This document shows positions 34,145 through 43,070 of a stretch of 45,968 bases of DNA, in pieces; position 1 is the stretch's first letter, and each line of letters opens with the position of its first letter. The notes under the pieces were generated by a model. That model made no database searches. It was not told the DNA's origin and saw nothing but the letters and a program-made list of their open reading frames with translations. The position numbers and the translations under genes were made by a program. The stretch is from positions 1-45,968 of the forward strand of contig CALCJP010000127.1 of NCBI GenBank assembly GCA_937967625.1. The letters are read 5' to 3'. This DNA comes from an uncultured Saprospiraceae bacterium (GTDB taxonomy: Bacteria; Bacteroidota; Bacteroidia; Chitinophagales; Saprospiraceae).

Positions 34145-35298
34145 TCTTTCCCTTTTTCAATTAAATGATCAATTCGCTTGCCAGCAAACATTTCAAACTT
34201 CTGAAATTTACATTCCAACTTTCCATTGTAGAGTGTTGTCTTTTTGGAAGGTCTTAACCCAACGCTTTTGAGGGCATCTTTGTTTGAAGAAATCATCCAA
34301 GCTGTCCATCCGGCGAAAGTTTGTTTTAGGTGGTCACCAATTTCTTTATAAAAAGCGGCGATGTCTTCATCTGGCATTCGCTCATCATACGGAGGATTCA
34401 TGATGATAAGTCCTCTTTCTGCTGGCGGCTCTATTTGAAAAAAGTCCTTTCTGTCGAGGTCGATGAAATCATCTACGCCGACTAACATCGCATTTTTGCG
34501 GGTGTAGTGTCGTGCTTGCGGATCTTTATCAAAAGCAAAAATCGGCACTTCTACGTCTTTGATTTTTGCTTTTGCTTCCTCAACAACCTCATCCCAAATT
34601 GCTTTATCAAAATCTTTCCATGAGTGGAATGCAAAACGCTCTCGTAGGACTTGTGCAGGAATATTTTTAACCAACATAGCTGCTTCGATAGGAATCGTGC
34701 CAGAGCCACACATCGGGTCAAAAAATGGAGTCGAGCCATCCCACCCGGAGAGCTTTATCATGCCAGCTGCAAGCACTTCGTTGATGGGCGCGACGCCAGT
34801 GTTTAGGCGATAGCCCCTTCTATGCAATGAATCTCCTGAGCTATCTAAAGCGATGGAGCATTGGTCTTCTTGAATGTGTAGGTTGAGACGAATGTCAGGA
34901 TTCTTAACATCGATGCTCGGACGAATGCCTGTTCTATTACGAAATTGATCGACGATGGCGTCTTTCGCTTTTAGAGAAATATATTTAGAGTGTGTGAAAT
35001 ATTTCGACCTGACGGCAGCATTGATTGCGAAGGTGCGGTCTGGGTTCATCACTTCTGACCAGTCAAATTCCATGACTTTCTTGTAGAAGTGATTTTCGTG
35101 TCGCGCTCGAAAATTGTAGAAAGGAACCAAAATTCGAATGGCGGTTCGCAACTCATAGTTGGCGCGATAGAGCACTTTTTTATCTCCCTCAAACTCGACG
35201 GCTCGGGTTGCTTTTTGAATATTGGTCGCGCCGATTTGAGTTAGTTCATCAACTAACAAATCTTCGAGACCGTGCATGGTTTTGGCTACTAATTTCAT
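34141..35298 (-). CDS. THUMP domain class I SAM-dependent RNA methyltransferase (RlmL-like)
   Basis: 'FFDPMCGSGTIPIEAAMLVKNIPA', 'LIIMNPPYDERM', N-terminal THUMP-like region. Confidence 0.93.
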   Translation of the reverse strand: MKLVAKTMHGLEDLLVDELTQIGATNIQKATRAVEFEGDKKVLYRANYELRTAIRILVPFYNFRARHENHFYKKVMEFDWSEVMNPDRTFAINAAVRSKYFTHSKYISLKAKDAIVDQFRNRTGIRPSIDVKNPDIRLNLHIQEDQCSIALDSSGDSLHRRGYRLNTGVAPINEVLAAGMIKLSGWDGSTPFFDPMCGSGTIPIEAAMLVKNIPAQVLRERFAFHSWKDFDKAIWDEVVEEAKAKIKDVEVPIFAFDKDPQARHYTRKNAMLVGVDDFIDLDRKDFFQIEPPAERGLIIMNPPYDERMPDEDIAAFYKEIGDHLKQTFAGWTAWMISSNKDALKSVGLRPSKKTTLYNGKLECKFQKFEMFAGKRIDHLIEKGKE

Positions 35299-35434
35299 TT
35301 TTTACTTTAAAGAAGTGAGAGACAAGACATAAGAGTCAAGACTATTCGCAATCAAAGATAGGAGTAAAAATTTACTCTGAATTTATTCCTCCGCCCCTGC
35401 CGCGTTGGAGGCAAGAGCGATTTGTCCTAATAAA

Positions 35435-35454
35435 ATTTTGCCGAAAGGCAAAAT
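35435..35454. repeat. Mini-hairpin (GCC stem), perfect 20-mer
   Basis: ATTTTGCCGAAAGGCAAAAT. Confidence 0.9.
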
Positions 35455-35556
35455 ATTCTGAGCGACCGGAAATTAGATAGATTGAAGATTGCATGATGGC
35501 AAATAATATTTTGTCAAATTTTAGAACCAATCACCCTGCGTCGGAGGGAGCAAACT

Positions 35557-35594
35557 AAAATGGGGTTGCCCTCCTAAAAGAACAACCCCATTTT
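35557..35594 (-). terminator. Intrinsic terminator of the rpoZ transcript
   Basis: AAAATGGGGTTG-ccctcctaaaagaa-CAACCCCATTTT, immediately downstream of the minus-strand gene ending at 35613. Confidence 0.8.
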
Positions 35595-35612
35595 CACGAA
35601 AGTGAAAAAAGA

Positions 35613-35954
35613 CTATTTTTTGTCTTTGTAATTATCTTTTACTTGGAAGTGCAATTCGCCATCAAAAAACTCTTCTGTTGCGATTTTTGCCGGATTGGGC
35701 AAGCGCTCGTAGAATTTTGAAATTTCGATTTGCTCTTTGTTTTCGGTGATTTCTTCAATCGTTTCAGGATTGATTGCGAATTCATCCAATTTGTCCACCA
35801 ACTCTTTTTTGAGATCAACGCTCAATTGGTTCGCACGTTTAGAAATCACTACTAATGCTTCATAGATATTGCCCGTATCTTTTACGAAACGTTTGATATT
35901 TTGAGCAGAAATGTTTGGGTCAACGCCCTGCACCTTTGTTTTGATATCGCTCAT
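35613..35954 (-). CDS. rpoZ: DNA-directed RNA polymerase omega subunit (Bacteroidetes type)
   Basis: 'VKDTGNIYEALVVISKRANQLSVDLKKELVDKLDEFA'; downstream of bamD. Confidence 0.82.
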   Translation of the reverse strand: MSDIKTKVQGVDPNISAQNIKRFVKDTGNIYEALVVISKRANQLSVDLKKELVDKLDEFAINPETIEEITENKEQIEISKFYERLPNPAKIATEEFFDGELHFQVKDNYKDKK

Positions 35955-36762
35955 CTTCTAAAGATTTTATTTTATTATTTGATTTATCCAACATCGAAGT
36001 CACTTTGTTTCGATATTCAGATTTGGAATATTTTTTCAAAAACTCTTTTGAGTATTTCTTAACGGATTCGTATCGTTCTAATTGTTTGGTAACAACACTA
36101 TTCTCAGCAAGTTGAAAAGTGGAGTTAGCTAAAAGGAACCGAATGTATTCACCGTTTTTCGTTTCGGGATAATCTTTTAGCAGATTTTCACCTACCAAAA
36201 CCGCTGCCTGATACTGGCGCAAGTCAAAATATAGTTGCGCTTCGTTGAGCGCTTTTTGCTCCATTTTGACGCGAAGCTCATCTATCAATTGATTTGCTTG
36301 AGCTACTTTGTCACTTTCTGGAAAGGTATTGATAAACAATTGAAAATTTTCAATTGCTTTTTCAGTACTGGTTTGTTCTAACTTGGCATTTGGCGAAAGC
36401 TGATAATTCGCGTAAGCAGACATGAAATCTGCATCTTCTCTCAAAGCACTATTCGGAAACGTCGTCGTGAAGTTTTTAAAATAGTAAGAAGCAAGCACAT
36501 ACTGCTTGTCAAAATAGTAGGTGTTGGCATACTTGAAGTAAATATCTTCCAACTCTGCTTTTCCTCGATAGCTCGGGATGATGAGTTCAAACAACGCCTG
36601 CGCTTTGATGTAGCGTTCGGCTTCGTAATACTCAAAAGCTTTTTTATAAATCAAATCTACATCGCCACTGGTTCGAACTTTTTCGAAATCCGTCTTGCAG
36701 CTCGTCACTAAAACGAGGAGTAAAGACACCAAAAAGAACCAATTGATTAAGCCTTTCTTCAT
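35920..36762 (-). CDS. bamD: Outer membrane protein assembly factor BamD
   Basis: Lipoprotein signal 'LLLVLVTSCKTDFEKV', TPR-rich 'KAFEYYEAERYIKAQALFELIIPSYRG...YYFKNFTTTFPNS'. Confidence 0.93.
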   Translation of the reverse strand: MKKGLINWFFLVSLLLVLVTSCKTDFEKVRTSGDVDLIYKKAFEYYEAERYIKAQALFELIIPSYRGKAELEDIYFKYANTYYFDKQYVLASYYFKNFTTTFPNSALREDADFMSAYANYQLSPNAKLEQTSTEKAIENFQLFINTFPESDKVAQANQLIDELRVKMEQKALNEAQLYFDLRQYQAAVLVGENLLKDYPETKNGEYIRFLLANSTFQLAENSVVTKQLERYESVKKYSKEFLKKYSKSEYRNKVTSMLDKSNNKIKSLEDERYQNKGAGR

Positions 36763-36914
36763 AAGGGGCGCAAAATTAACAGGATTATTGAAATTTTTCT
36801 GATTTTTTTGCCTTTCGGCAAATGGCGAATCGCCTGCGTAAAAGACTAAATTTCAGAGGAATTGGTTGGTTGATATTTTTTTTCTCAAATTTGAGCGTCC
36901 ATACATGAGATTCA

Positions 36915-37847
36915 ATGACACCAAATAAGCTACAAGAGTTTCGGATTTTTTACAATCACACCATCCATCCTGAGTTGATGCGTATGGAGAAGAAGCGCAA
37001 GCGATTACTCAATTTGTTCTTCCTTTCCATATTGTTTGTGGCTGTCATCATGGGGTTGAGTTTTTTTCTTGACATCTTAACCGTCACGCTGTTTTTGTTT
37101 ATTCCGGTTGGGTTTTATATGACTTATTTGGTCTATCAATTCCGAAAGTTTAAAGACACTTTCAAGCCCAATGTCATCAATTTGGTTTTAGACTTCATGG
37201 ATAACGATGTCAACTACGGCACTTTGAAATATGACGAAAACAAAGCCATCCCTAAAAAAGAATTTTTAGCAAGCAGAATTTTTGTCACTCCAGCCAACGA
37301 ATACAAGGGTGAAGATTACATCGAAGGAAGGTTGGGCGAACTTCCATTCGAAATGTGCGAACTCAATGTCCGCGAGTTTTCGAAAGTAAGGACGCGACTC
37401 AACTATGTTTTCAGAGGCGTATTCATGCATGCGACGATGAATCAAAACATTTTGGGGAAGATACTCATCTTGCCACGCGAGTTTCGCCAATACCTCACTC
37501 GCTCAATTAAAGGCTTTAACGTACTCGGCGGAAGAAGTGTCGATGACCAACTCGGCAACCAAAACTTCACTGAGGCGTTTTTGACGTATGCGACCGAAGA
37601 CGCTCCTTTTCGATCTTTGCTCTCGCCCGAAATGCAGCAAGCCATTTTGGAATATAAACAGCGAACTAAAAAAGAGATTTACATGTCGATAATCGGCAAA
37701 GAGATCTACATCGCCGTTACCGAAGACAAGGATTTATTGGAGCCTTTCATTTTTCAGTCGAATGTCAGTTTTGATTTGATTCGAGAGTTTTTTGAAGACA
37801 TTCAATTGATGATTCAAATAGTCGCTGAGTTTGATGAGAAGAATTAA
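36915..37847 (+). CDS. DUF3137 domain-containing membrane protein
   Basis: Two N-terminal TM helices; 'EDYIEGRLGELPFEMCELNVREFSKVR...FRGVFMHATMNQNILGKILILP'. Confidence 0.8.
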   Translation: MTPNKLQEFRIFYNHTIHPELMRMEKKRKRLLNLFFLSILFVAVIMGLSFFLDILTVTLFLFIPVGFYMTYLVYQFRKFKDTFKPNVINLVLDFMDNDVNYGTLKYDENKAIPKKEFLASRIFVTPANEYKGEDYIEGRLGELPFEMCELNVREFSKVRTRLNYVFRGVFMHATMNQNILGKILILPREFRQYLTRSIKGFNVLGGRSVDDQLGNQNFTEAFLTYATEDAPFRSLLSPEMQQAILEYKQRTKKEIYMSIIGKEIYIAVTEDKDLLEPFIFQSNVSFDLIREFFEDIQLMIQIVAEFDEKN

Positions 37848-37853
37848 TAGTTG

Positions 37854-37945
37854 GATTTCGAGAGATCGAGACTTCGGGATTTCGCGAAGACTTGTCCCGA
37901 ACTTGCTTCGGGAGCGAAATCAAATTCTCGAACTCCCGATCTCTC
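37854..37945. repeat. TTCGAGA palindromic element X2 with a compound element nested inside (37879-37920)
   Basis: GATTTCGAGAGATCGAGACTTCGGG[ATTTCGC-GAAG-ACTTGTCCCGAACTTGCTTCGGGA-GCGAAAT]CAAATTCTCGAACTCCCGATCTCTC; compare X1 at 22741. Confidence 0.85.
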
Positions 37946-37968
37946 AGTACCCCGACCTCTAAAATAAA

Positions 37969-39036
37969 ATGGTTCAAAACGCACTTTTAAAAATATTGCT
38001 TCTTCCTTTCTCCTTGCTCTATGGGTTGGGGATTAATATTCGTAATTTCTTCTATCGGACGGGGTTGTTGAAAGGTATTGTCTTCAACATACCAGTGATT
38101 TCGGTAGGCAATTTATCTATTGGCGGTACGGGCAAAACGCCTCACATTGAGTACCTGATTCGTTTGCTGAAAGATTATATTGAAGTGGCGACTTTAAGTC
38201 GTGGCTACCAACGAAAGACGAAAGGCTACCTAAAAGTGCAACCCAGCTTCAACGCAAATCAATCAGGTGATGAGCCATTGCAATTTGCTCGAAAGTTTCC
38301 TGATGTGTTAGTGACGGTGGGGGAAGATCGTTCCTTTGCGATACCCAAAATCATGCAGCAAAACCCCGAAACGCAAGTCATCCTTTTAGATGATGCGTTT
38401 CAGCATCTGAGCGTCAAGCCTGGTTTGAATATTCTTCTTACTGAATACGAGCGCCCCTTTACAGAAGATTTTCTTTTGCCAACTGGACGCTTGCGCGAAT
38501 GGCGTTCTGCATACAGCCGCGCCGATGTGATTGTGGTCTCAAAGTGCCCATTTGATTTGACCGAAGAAGCGAAAGAAGCTATGCGAAAAGAGATTCGTCC
38601 GATGTCGCATCAAAAACTATTTTTCTCTCGCTATGACTATGGCAATCCATATTACATGCTCAATTGGCAGCAACAGTTTCAATTGCAGCCCGATTGGGAT
38701 GTGTTGGTGATTTGTGCGATTGCCAATACCGACTACCTTTTAGATTATCTCAAACCTCGCGTCAACTCCGTCAAAACCCTCGAATTTGAAGATCATCATT
38801 ACTTCACGAGCTATGATTTGGGGCGATTGCAAGACACTTTTGAAAAAATCGACTCCGACAAAAAAGTCATCATCACCACCGAAAAAGACGCTATGCGCCT
38901 CGAATTGCACAAAGACTTTTTGGTGGAAAGCCGTTTGCCAATTTTAGCGCTGCCGGTAGAGGTCGGTTTTATGTTTGATGAAAAAACGGATTTTGATGAG
39001 TTGATTCAGCAGTTTCTTTTGGAGTTTAAGGTGTGA
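37969..39036 (+). CDS. lpxK: Tetraacyldisaccharide 4'-kinase
   Basis: 'PVISVGNLSIGGTGKTPHIEYLIRLL', 'ATLSRGYQRKTKGY', 'GDEPLQFARKFPDVLVTVGEDRS', 'VILLDDAFQHLSVKPGLNILL'. Confidence 0.96.
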   Translation: MVQNALLKILLLPFSLLYGLGINIRNFFYRTGLLKGIVFNIPVISVGNLSIGGTGKTPHIEYLIRLLKDYIEVATLSRGYQRKTKGYLKVQPSFNANQSGDEPLQFARKFPDVLVTVGEDRSFAIPKIMQQNPETQVILLDDAFQHLSVKPGLNILLTEYERPFTEDFLLPTGRLREWRSAYSRADVIVVSKCPFDLTEEAKEAMRKEIRPMSHQKLFFSRYDYGNPYYMLNWQQQFQLQPDWDVLVICAIANTDYLLDYLKPRVNSVKTLEFEDHHYFTSYDLGRLQDTFEKIDSDKKVIITTEKDAMRLELHKDFLVESRLPILALPVEVGFMFDEKTDFDELIQQFLLEFKV

Positions 39037-39140
39037 GAAATTTGGAGGAAAGAAAGGTGCGGCGGAAGAAGTAAATCGGATTCTTGACCAAATCATATTC
39101 TTGAATCGTAAACTTGAAAAAATCAGAAAAGAAAAAAATA

Positions 39141-39470
39141 ATGAATAATCTACCTGAAAACATGCTTGAAAAAATAAATCAGGATTTTGCGGAAATTCAT
39201 AAAGCAATTGAGAGCGGTAATCTTTCAGATAATGCGCTTGAAAGCGTTTTTGACTTCTCAAAGAAAGTTGAATTAGAAGGCTATAAGGCGAAATTTGCTA
39301 TTGAATTAGAAGTACTATTCGAAACATCTCCTTCTCTTACTTCAAAAATAGTTTTGGAAAGAATATTGACGGCGCTTCCTGTTGATATTACACCTTCCTT
39401 TCTTCCGGTATTAGCAGCTTTTGTTGTTGAAAAATGGGAGGTTTTGACTTATAGGAAATCAGCTGCTTAA
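39141..39470 (+). CDS. Hypothetical protein
   Basis: MNNLPENMLEKINQDFAEIHKAIESGNLSDNALESVFDFSKKVELEGYKAKFAIELEVLFE...; coding-like composition. Confidence 0.55.
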   Translation: MNNLPENMLEKINQDFAEIHKAIESGNLSDNALESVFDFSKKVELEGYKAKFAIELEVLFETSPSLTSKIVLERILTALPVDITPSFLPVLAAFVVEKWEVLTYRKSAA

Positions 39471-39483
39471 TACCTTTTCTCAA

Positions 39484-39684
39484 TTTTCACTTTCGTGAAA
39501 TGCACTCATTTCGCGAAAGCAAAATGTACCTCAGGCTTCCAGCCTGAGACCATGTAGAAAGTGAAAAAAACTAATTTACACATTCAAATTCCAACCTGTT
39601 TACATCAAACACCACTGCATCGTTTTTTTAGGGAACAGTTGTTTAGGCTGGAAGCCTGAAGTACATATTTCACGAAAGTGAAAA
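39484..39684. repeat. ~200-bp MITE-like element with composite inverted ends
   Basis: Left end TTTTCACTTTCGTGAAAT..ATGTACCTCAGGCTTCCAGCCTGAG; right end AGGCTGGAAGCCTGAAGTACATATTTCACGAAAGTGAAAA is nearly its reverse complement. Confidence 0.75.
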
Positions 39685-39778
39685 AAATCATTTTTGGCGA
39701 AAGCCAACCTCACCAATACTTGAAAGCAACCAAATCATTACCTTTGCAGCCATTTTCAAAAATAGAAGAATCGTATAA

Positions 39779-42229
39779 ATGAAAATCTCTCTTAACTGGC
39801 TCAAAGAATATATTGACTTAGACGGATTCACTCCTGACCAAATCAGCGAAATGTTGACTGATTTAGGCTTAGAAGTGGAAGGCATGGAAACCTTTGAAAG
39901 TGTCAAAGGCGGACTGAAAGGCATCGTGGTCGGAGAAGTAAAAACTTGCGGCAAACACGAAAACGCAGATAAACTTTCAGTCACCACGGTGGATGTCGGA
40001 GGAGCCGATTTGCTCAATATCGTTTGTGGTGCGCCCAATGTGGCGGCAGGACAGAAAGTGTTGGTAGCAACAGTAGGCACAACAATCTACCCTACCGGCG
40101 CAGAGGAAGGAATCAAAATGAGTGAGCGAAAAGTGCGCGGTGTTGTCTCTCAAGGACTGATTTGCGCAGAAGATGAATTGGGGTTGGGGACGAGTCATGA
40201 TGGGATTATGGTCTTGCCAAATGAGGTGGCAGTTGGTACGCAAGGAGCAGATTATTTGAAAGTCGAGAATGATGTGATTTACGAAATTGGGCTTACGCCA
40301 AATAGATCTGACGGAACCAATCATTTAGGAACTGCGAGAGATTTAGCAGCCACTTTGAAAATGAACTTTGGAAAATCAGGCGTCACAACACCTCCATCTG
40401 TTGATGATTTTAAAATCGAATCAACTGATATTGGAATTGATGTGGTGGTAGAAAATACGGCTTCTTGCCCTCGCTACACAGGTGTAGTCATTAAAAATCT
40501 AACCATCGCCGAATCGCCTGATTGGTTGAAAAATCGCTTGCAAGCGGCGGGCATTCGTCCGATAAATAATGTGGTAGATGTCACCAATTTTGTGCTCAAG
40601 GAATTGGGGCAACCGCTCCATGCTTTTGATTATGATAAAATTGGAGGGAAGAAAATCATCGTGAAAAATTTGCCGAAAGGCACTCCTTTCAAAGCATTGG
40701 ATGAGAACGAATATAAGTTGCGCGCCAATGATTTGATGATTTGCGATGGCGACTCGAAACCGATGTGTATCGGAGGAGTCTTTGGTGGAATCGATTCGGG
40801 AGTGACGGACGGAACGAAAACCATATTTTTAGAGTCGGCGCATTTTGATCAAATTTCGATTCGTCAGTCGAAGACCAAGCATAATTTGCATACTGACGCG
40901 GCATTCGTTTTTGAAAAAGGAAGTGATCCAAATAACACTGTTTTTGCACTCAAGCGCGCTGCTTTGTTGATTAAGGAATTGGCAGGTGGCGAAGTCGCTT
41001 CTGAAATCATTGATTTATATCCAAACCCGATTGCACCGAAAGAAATCGAAGTCGCTTATAAAAATGTAAATCGATTGATAGGCGTCGATATCCCACCTGC
41101 GAAAATCAAAGAAATTCTCGAAGCGATGGGTATGAAATATATCGGCGAAACAGAGAAAAATTTCACCGTCGCAGTACCGACCAATAAAACAGACGTGACT
41201 CGCGAAGTAGATATCATCGAAGAAATTTTACGGGTCTATGGCTTGAATAATGTACCAATGCCGACGCAGATTCGCAGCTCAGTGGTGATTGGGGAGAAGC
41301 CCGATCCGTTGGTGATTCAAAATCAGATAGCCGATTTGCTTTCCGCAAATGGCTTCAACGAAATGATGGCGCTTTCGCTCATCGAATCCAAATTTGCGAC
41401 ACAGGTCTTAGGCATGGCGGAAGAAGCGTTGGTTTATATCAACAACACTTCCAACGCTCATTTGGACATCATGCGCCCGACGATGGTGTTCAGTGGATTG
41501 GACGCCATTTTGAGAAATCAAAATCGTAAGAACTCAGATTTGAGATTGTACGAATTCGGGAAGACTTACATCAAAGGCGAAGAGGAAGGCAAGTTTAAAG
41601 AAACGCAGCACTTGACTCTTTTCGTGACTGGAAAAAGCAGTGCAGAAAGTTGGCGCAGAGAAGCAAAAGAATTCGAATATTATTCTTTAAAGACTTACGT
41701 CGAAAATGTGTTGGGTAAACTCGGCTTGCAAAAATATCAAGTGTCTGAAGTCGAAAATCCGATTTTTAATTTTGGATTAAAATATCACCGAGGTCAGCAA
41801 AACTTAGTGGAGTTCGGAAAAGTGAGTGGCGCAATCGCCAAAAAAGTAGGCGTGAAGAATGCTGTTTTCTACGCTGACTTTAACTGGGACGCCATTTTAA
41901 AAGCCATCAAAAAACATAAAATCCGATTTGAGCCATTGAACAAATTCCCGACCATGCGTCGTGATTTGGCATTGGTAGTCGATTCGAAAGTGAAGTTTTC
42001 TGACATCGCGAGCATTGCCCGAAAGGCAGAGAAAAAAATATTGAAAGAGGTCAATCTTTTCGATGTCTTTGTGAGTGAAGAGAAATTGGGAGCGGGTAAA
42101 AAATCGTATGCCGTCAGCTACGATTTCGAAAACCCTGAGAAAACACTCAGCGACAAAGAAGTGGATAAAGTGATGAATAAATTGATAGGGAGTTATGAGC
42201 ATCAATTGGGGGCGGTGATTAGGCGGTAG
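39779..42229 (+). CDS. pheT: Phenylalanyl-tRNA synthetase beta subunit
   Basis: 816 aa; 'MKISLNWLKEYIDL', 'LTPNRSDGTNHLGTARDLAA', 'VDVTNFVLKELGQPLHAFD', C-terminal FDX-ACB 'KFPTMRRDLALVVD'. Confidence 0.98.
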   Translation: MKISLNWLKEYIDLDGFTPDQISEMLTDLGLEVEGMETFESVKGGLKGIVVGEVKTCGKHENADKLSVTTVDVGGADLLNIVCGAPNVAAGQKVLVATVGTTIYPTGAEEGIKMSERKVRGVVSQGLICAEDELGLGTSHDGIMVLPNEVAVGTQGADYLKVENDVIYEIGLTPNRSDGTNHLGTARDLAATLKMNFGKSGVTTPPSVDDFKIESTDIGIDVVVENTASCPRYTGVVIKNLTIAESPDWLKNRLQAAGIRPINNVVDVTNFVLKELGQPLHAFDYDKIGGKKIIVKNLPKGTPFKALDENEYKLRANDLMICDGDSKPMCIGGVFGGIDSGVTDGTKTIFLESAHFDQISIRQSKTKHNLHTDAAFVFEKGSDPNNTVFALKRAALLIKELAGGEVASEIIDLYPNPIAPKEIEVAYKNVNRLIGVDIPPAKIKEILEAMGMKYIGETEKNFTVAVPTNKTDVTREVDIIEEILRVYGLNNVPMPTQIRSSVVIGEKPDPLVIQNQIADLLSANGFNEMMALSLIESKFATQVLGMAEEALVYINNTSNAHLDIMRPTMVFSGLDAILRNQNRKNSDLRLYEFGKTYIKGEEEGKFKETQHLTLFVTGKSSAESWRREAKEFEYYSLKTYVENVLGKLGLQKYQVSEVENPIFNFGLKYHRGQQNLVEFGKVSGAIAKKVGVKNAVFYADFNWDAILKAIKKHKIRFEPLNKFPTMRRDLALVVDSKVKFSDIASIARKAEKKILKEVNLFDVFVSEEKLGAGKKSYAVSYDFENPEKTLSDKEVDKVMNKLIGSYEHQLGAVIRR

Positions 42230-42260
42230 TAAAGGAGTAGCTTTAAACGCAAAAATCCCC

Positions 42261-42268
42261 TAAATTTG
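42261..42268 (+). promoter_or_regulatory. Bacteroidetes -7 element TAAATTTG
   Basis: Matches TAnnTTTG, 16 nt upstream of ATG 42284. Confidence 0.4.
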
Positions 42269-42283
42269 CATAAAAAATTCCCA

Positions 42284-42580
42284 ATGACGCTGCACGAAAA
42301 AATAGAAGGCATAGCTTCCAAAATCAACCGCTTGGTTGAGGAAAAACAGCGTTTACGAAGCGAAAACGATAAATTACAGCAAGAAATAAAAAATTTAAGA
42401 AGCACTATTTCGCAAAACGAAGAAATGGTGACATCTTTGAAGGTTCAATTGGGAAAAACGCAAGGTGCTTTAGATCATAAGCAAGCGAATGACCCAGAAG
42501 AATCCAAGCAACTTAGAAAGAAGTTTGATAAGTATATCGAGGAGTTAGACAAGTGCATTGAGTGGTTGGAAAACACATGA
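42284..42580 (+). CDS. Small coiled-coil protein coupled to zapA
   Basis: MTLHEKIEGIASKINRLVEEKQRLRSENDKLQQEIKNLRSTISQNEEMVTSLKVQLG...; ATGA overlap with zapA start at 42577. Confidence 0.8.
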   Translation: MTLHEKIEGIASKINRLVEEKQRLRSENDKLQQEIKNLRSTISQNEEMVTSLKVQLGKTQGALDHKQANDPEESKQLRKKFDKYIEELDKCIEWLENT

Positions 42581-42912
42581 AACAGATGGATGATCAAAAA
42601 GACATGGTGAGCATAACCGTCCTGATTGCAGGAAGACCTTACCCGCTTCGAATCAAATCGACCGAAGAGCCGTCCATTCGTAAAATCGTGAAGGAAATCA
42701 ATAATCAGATAAATTCCTTTCAACTTAAATACACCACCAAAGACAAACAGGACTGCCTCTCTATGGTAGCACTGACGTATGCAGTTGATTTGGCGAAAGC
42801 CAAATCGAAAAAAGAAGAAATGCCTCCGTCTCTATTCTCTGCCGACAGTTCGGCAATTTTCGACCAACTTTCCGCTCTGGATTCCCTTCTGGATAATGCC
42901 TTAGATAAATGA
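42577..42912 (+). CDS. zapA: Cell division protein ZapA
   Basis: 'VSITVLIAGRPYPLRIKSTEEPSIRKIVKEINNQINSFQLKYTTKDKQDCLSMVALTYAVDLAKAK'; upstream of rny. Confidence 0.88.
   Translation: MKQMDDQKDMVSITVLIAGRPYPLRIKSTEEPSIRKIVKEINNQINSFQLKYTTKDKQDCLSMVALTYAVDLAKAKSKKEEMPPSLFSADSSAIFDQLSALDSLLDNALDK
42788..42805. repeat. Perfect mini-hairpin (GGC stem) inside zapA
   Basis: ATTTGGCGAAAGCCAAAT. Confidence 0.85.
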
Positions 42913-43070
42913 TTAAGCAATCATTTCTTTTTTCGCTTTCGCTAAATTGCCTGTTCTAATTCATTAGAAAGGGCATTTGCCGAAAGGCGATTAGCTAAGA
43001 GCAATTTCCCACATTTTTTAATTACCCGACTTGTTATCAAGCAAGTCTTTTCTTAAAAACCGTTCGAGTT

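Noticed and set aside
35920-35954. 35-nt bamD/rpoZ overlap as an unusual dual-coding region
   Set aside because: Short same-strand overlap; probably ordinary operon compaction or slight start-site choice.
42913-43070. Possible 6S RNA between zapA and rny
   Set aside because: The 158-nt gap is largely occupied by two mini-hairpins (42931, 42976); I could not recognise an extended 6S-like bubble structure. A covariance-model search would decide.
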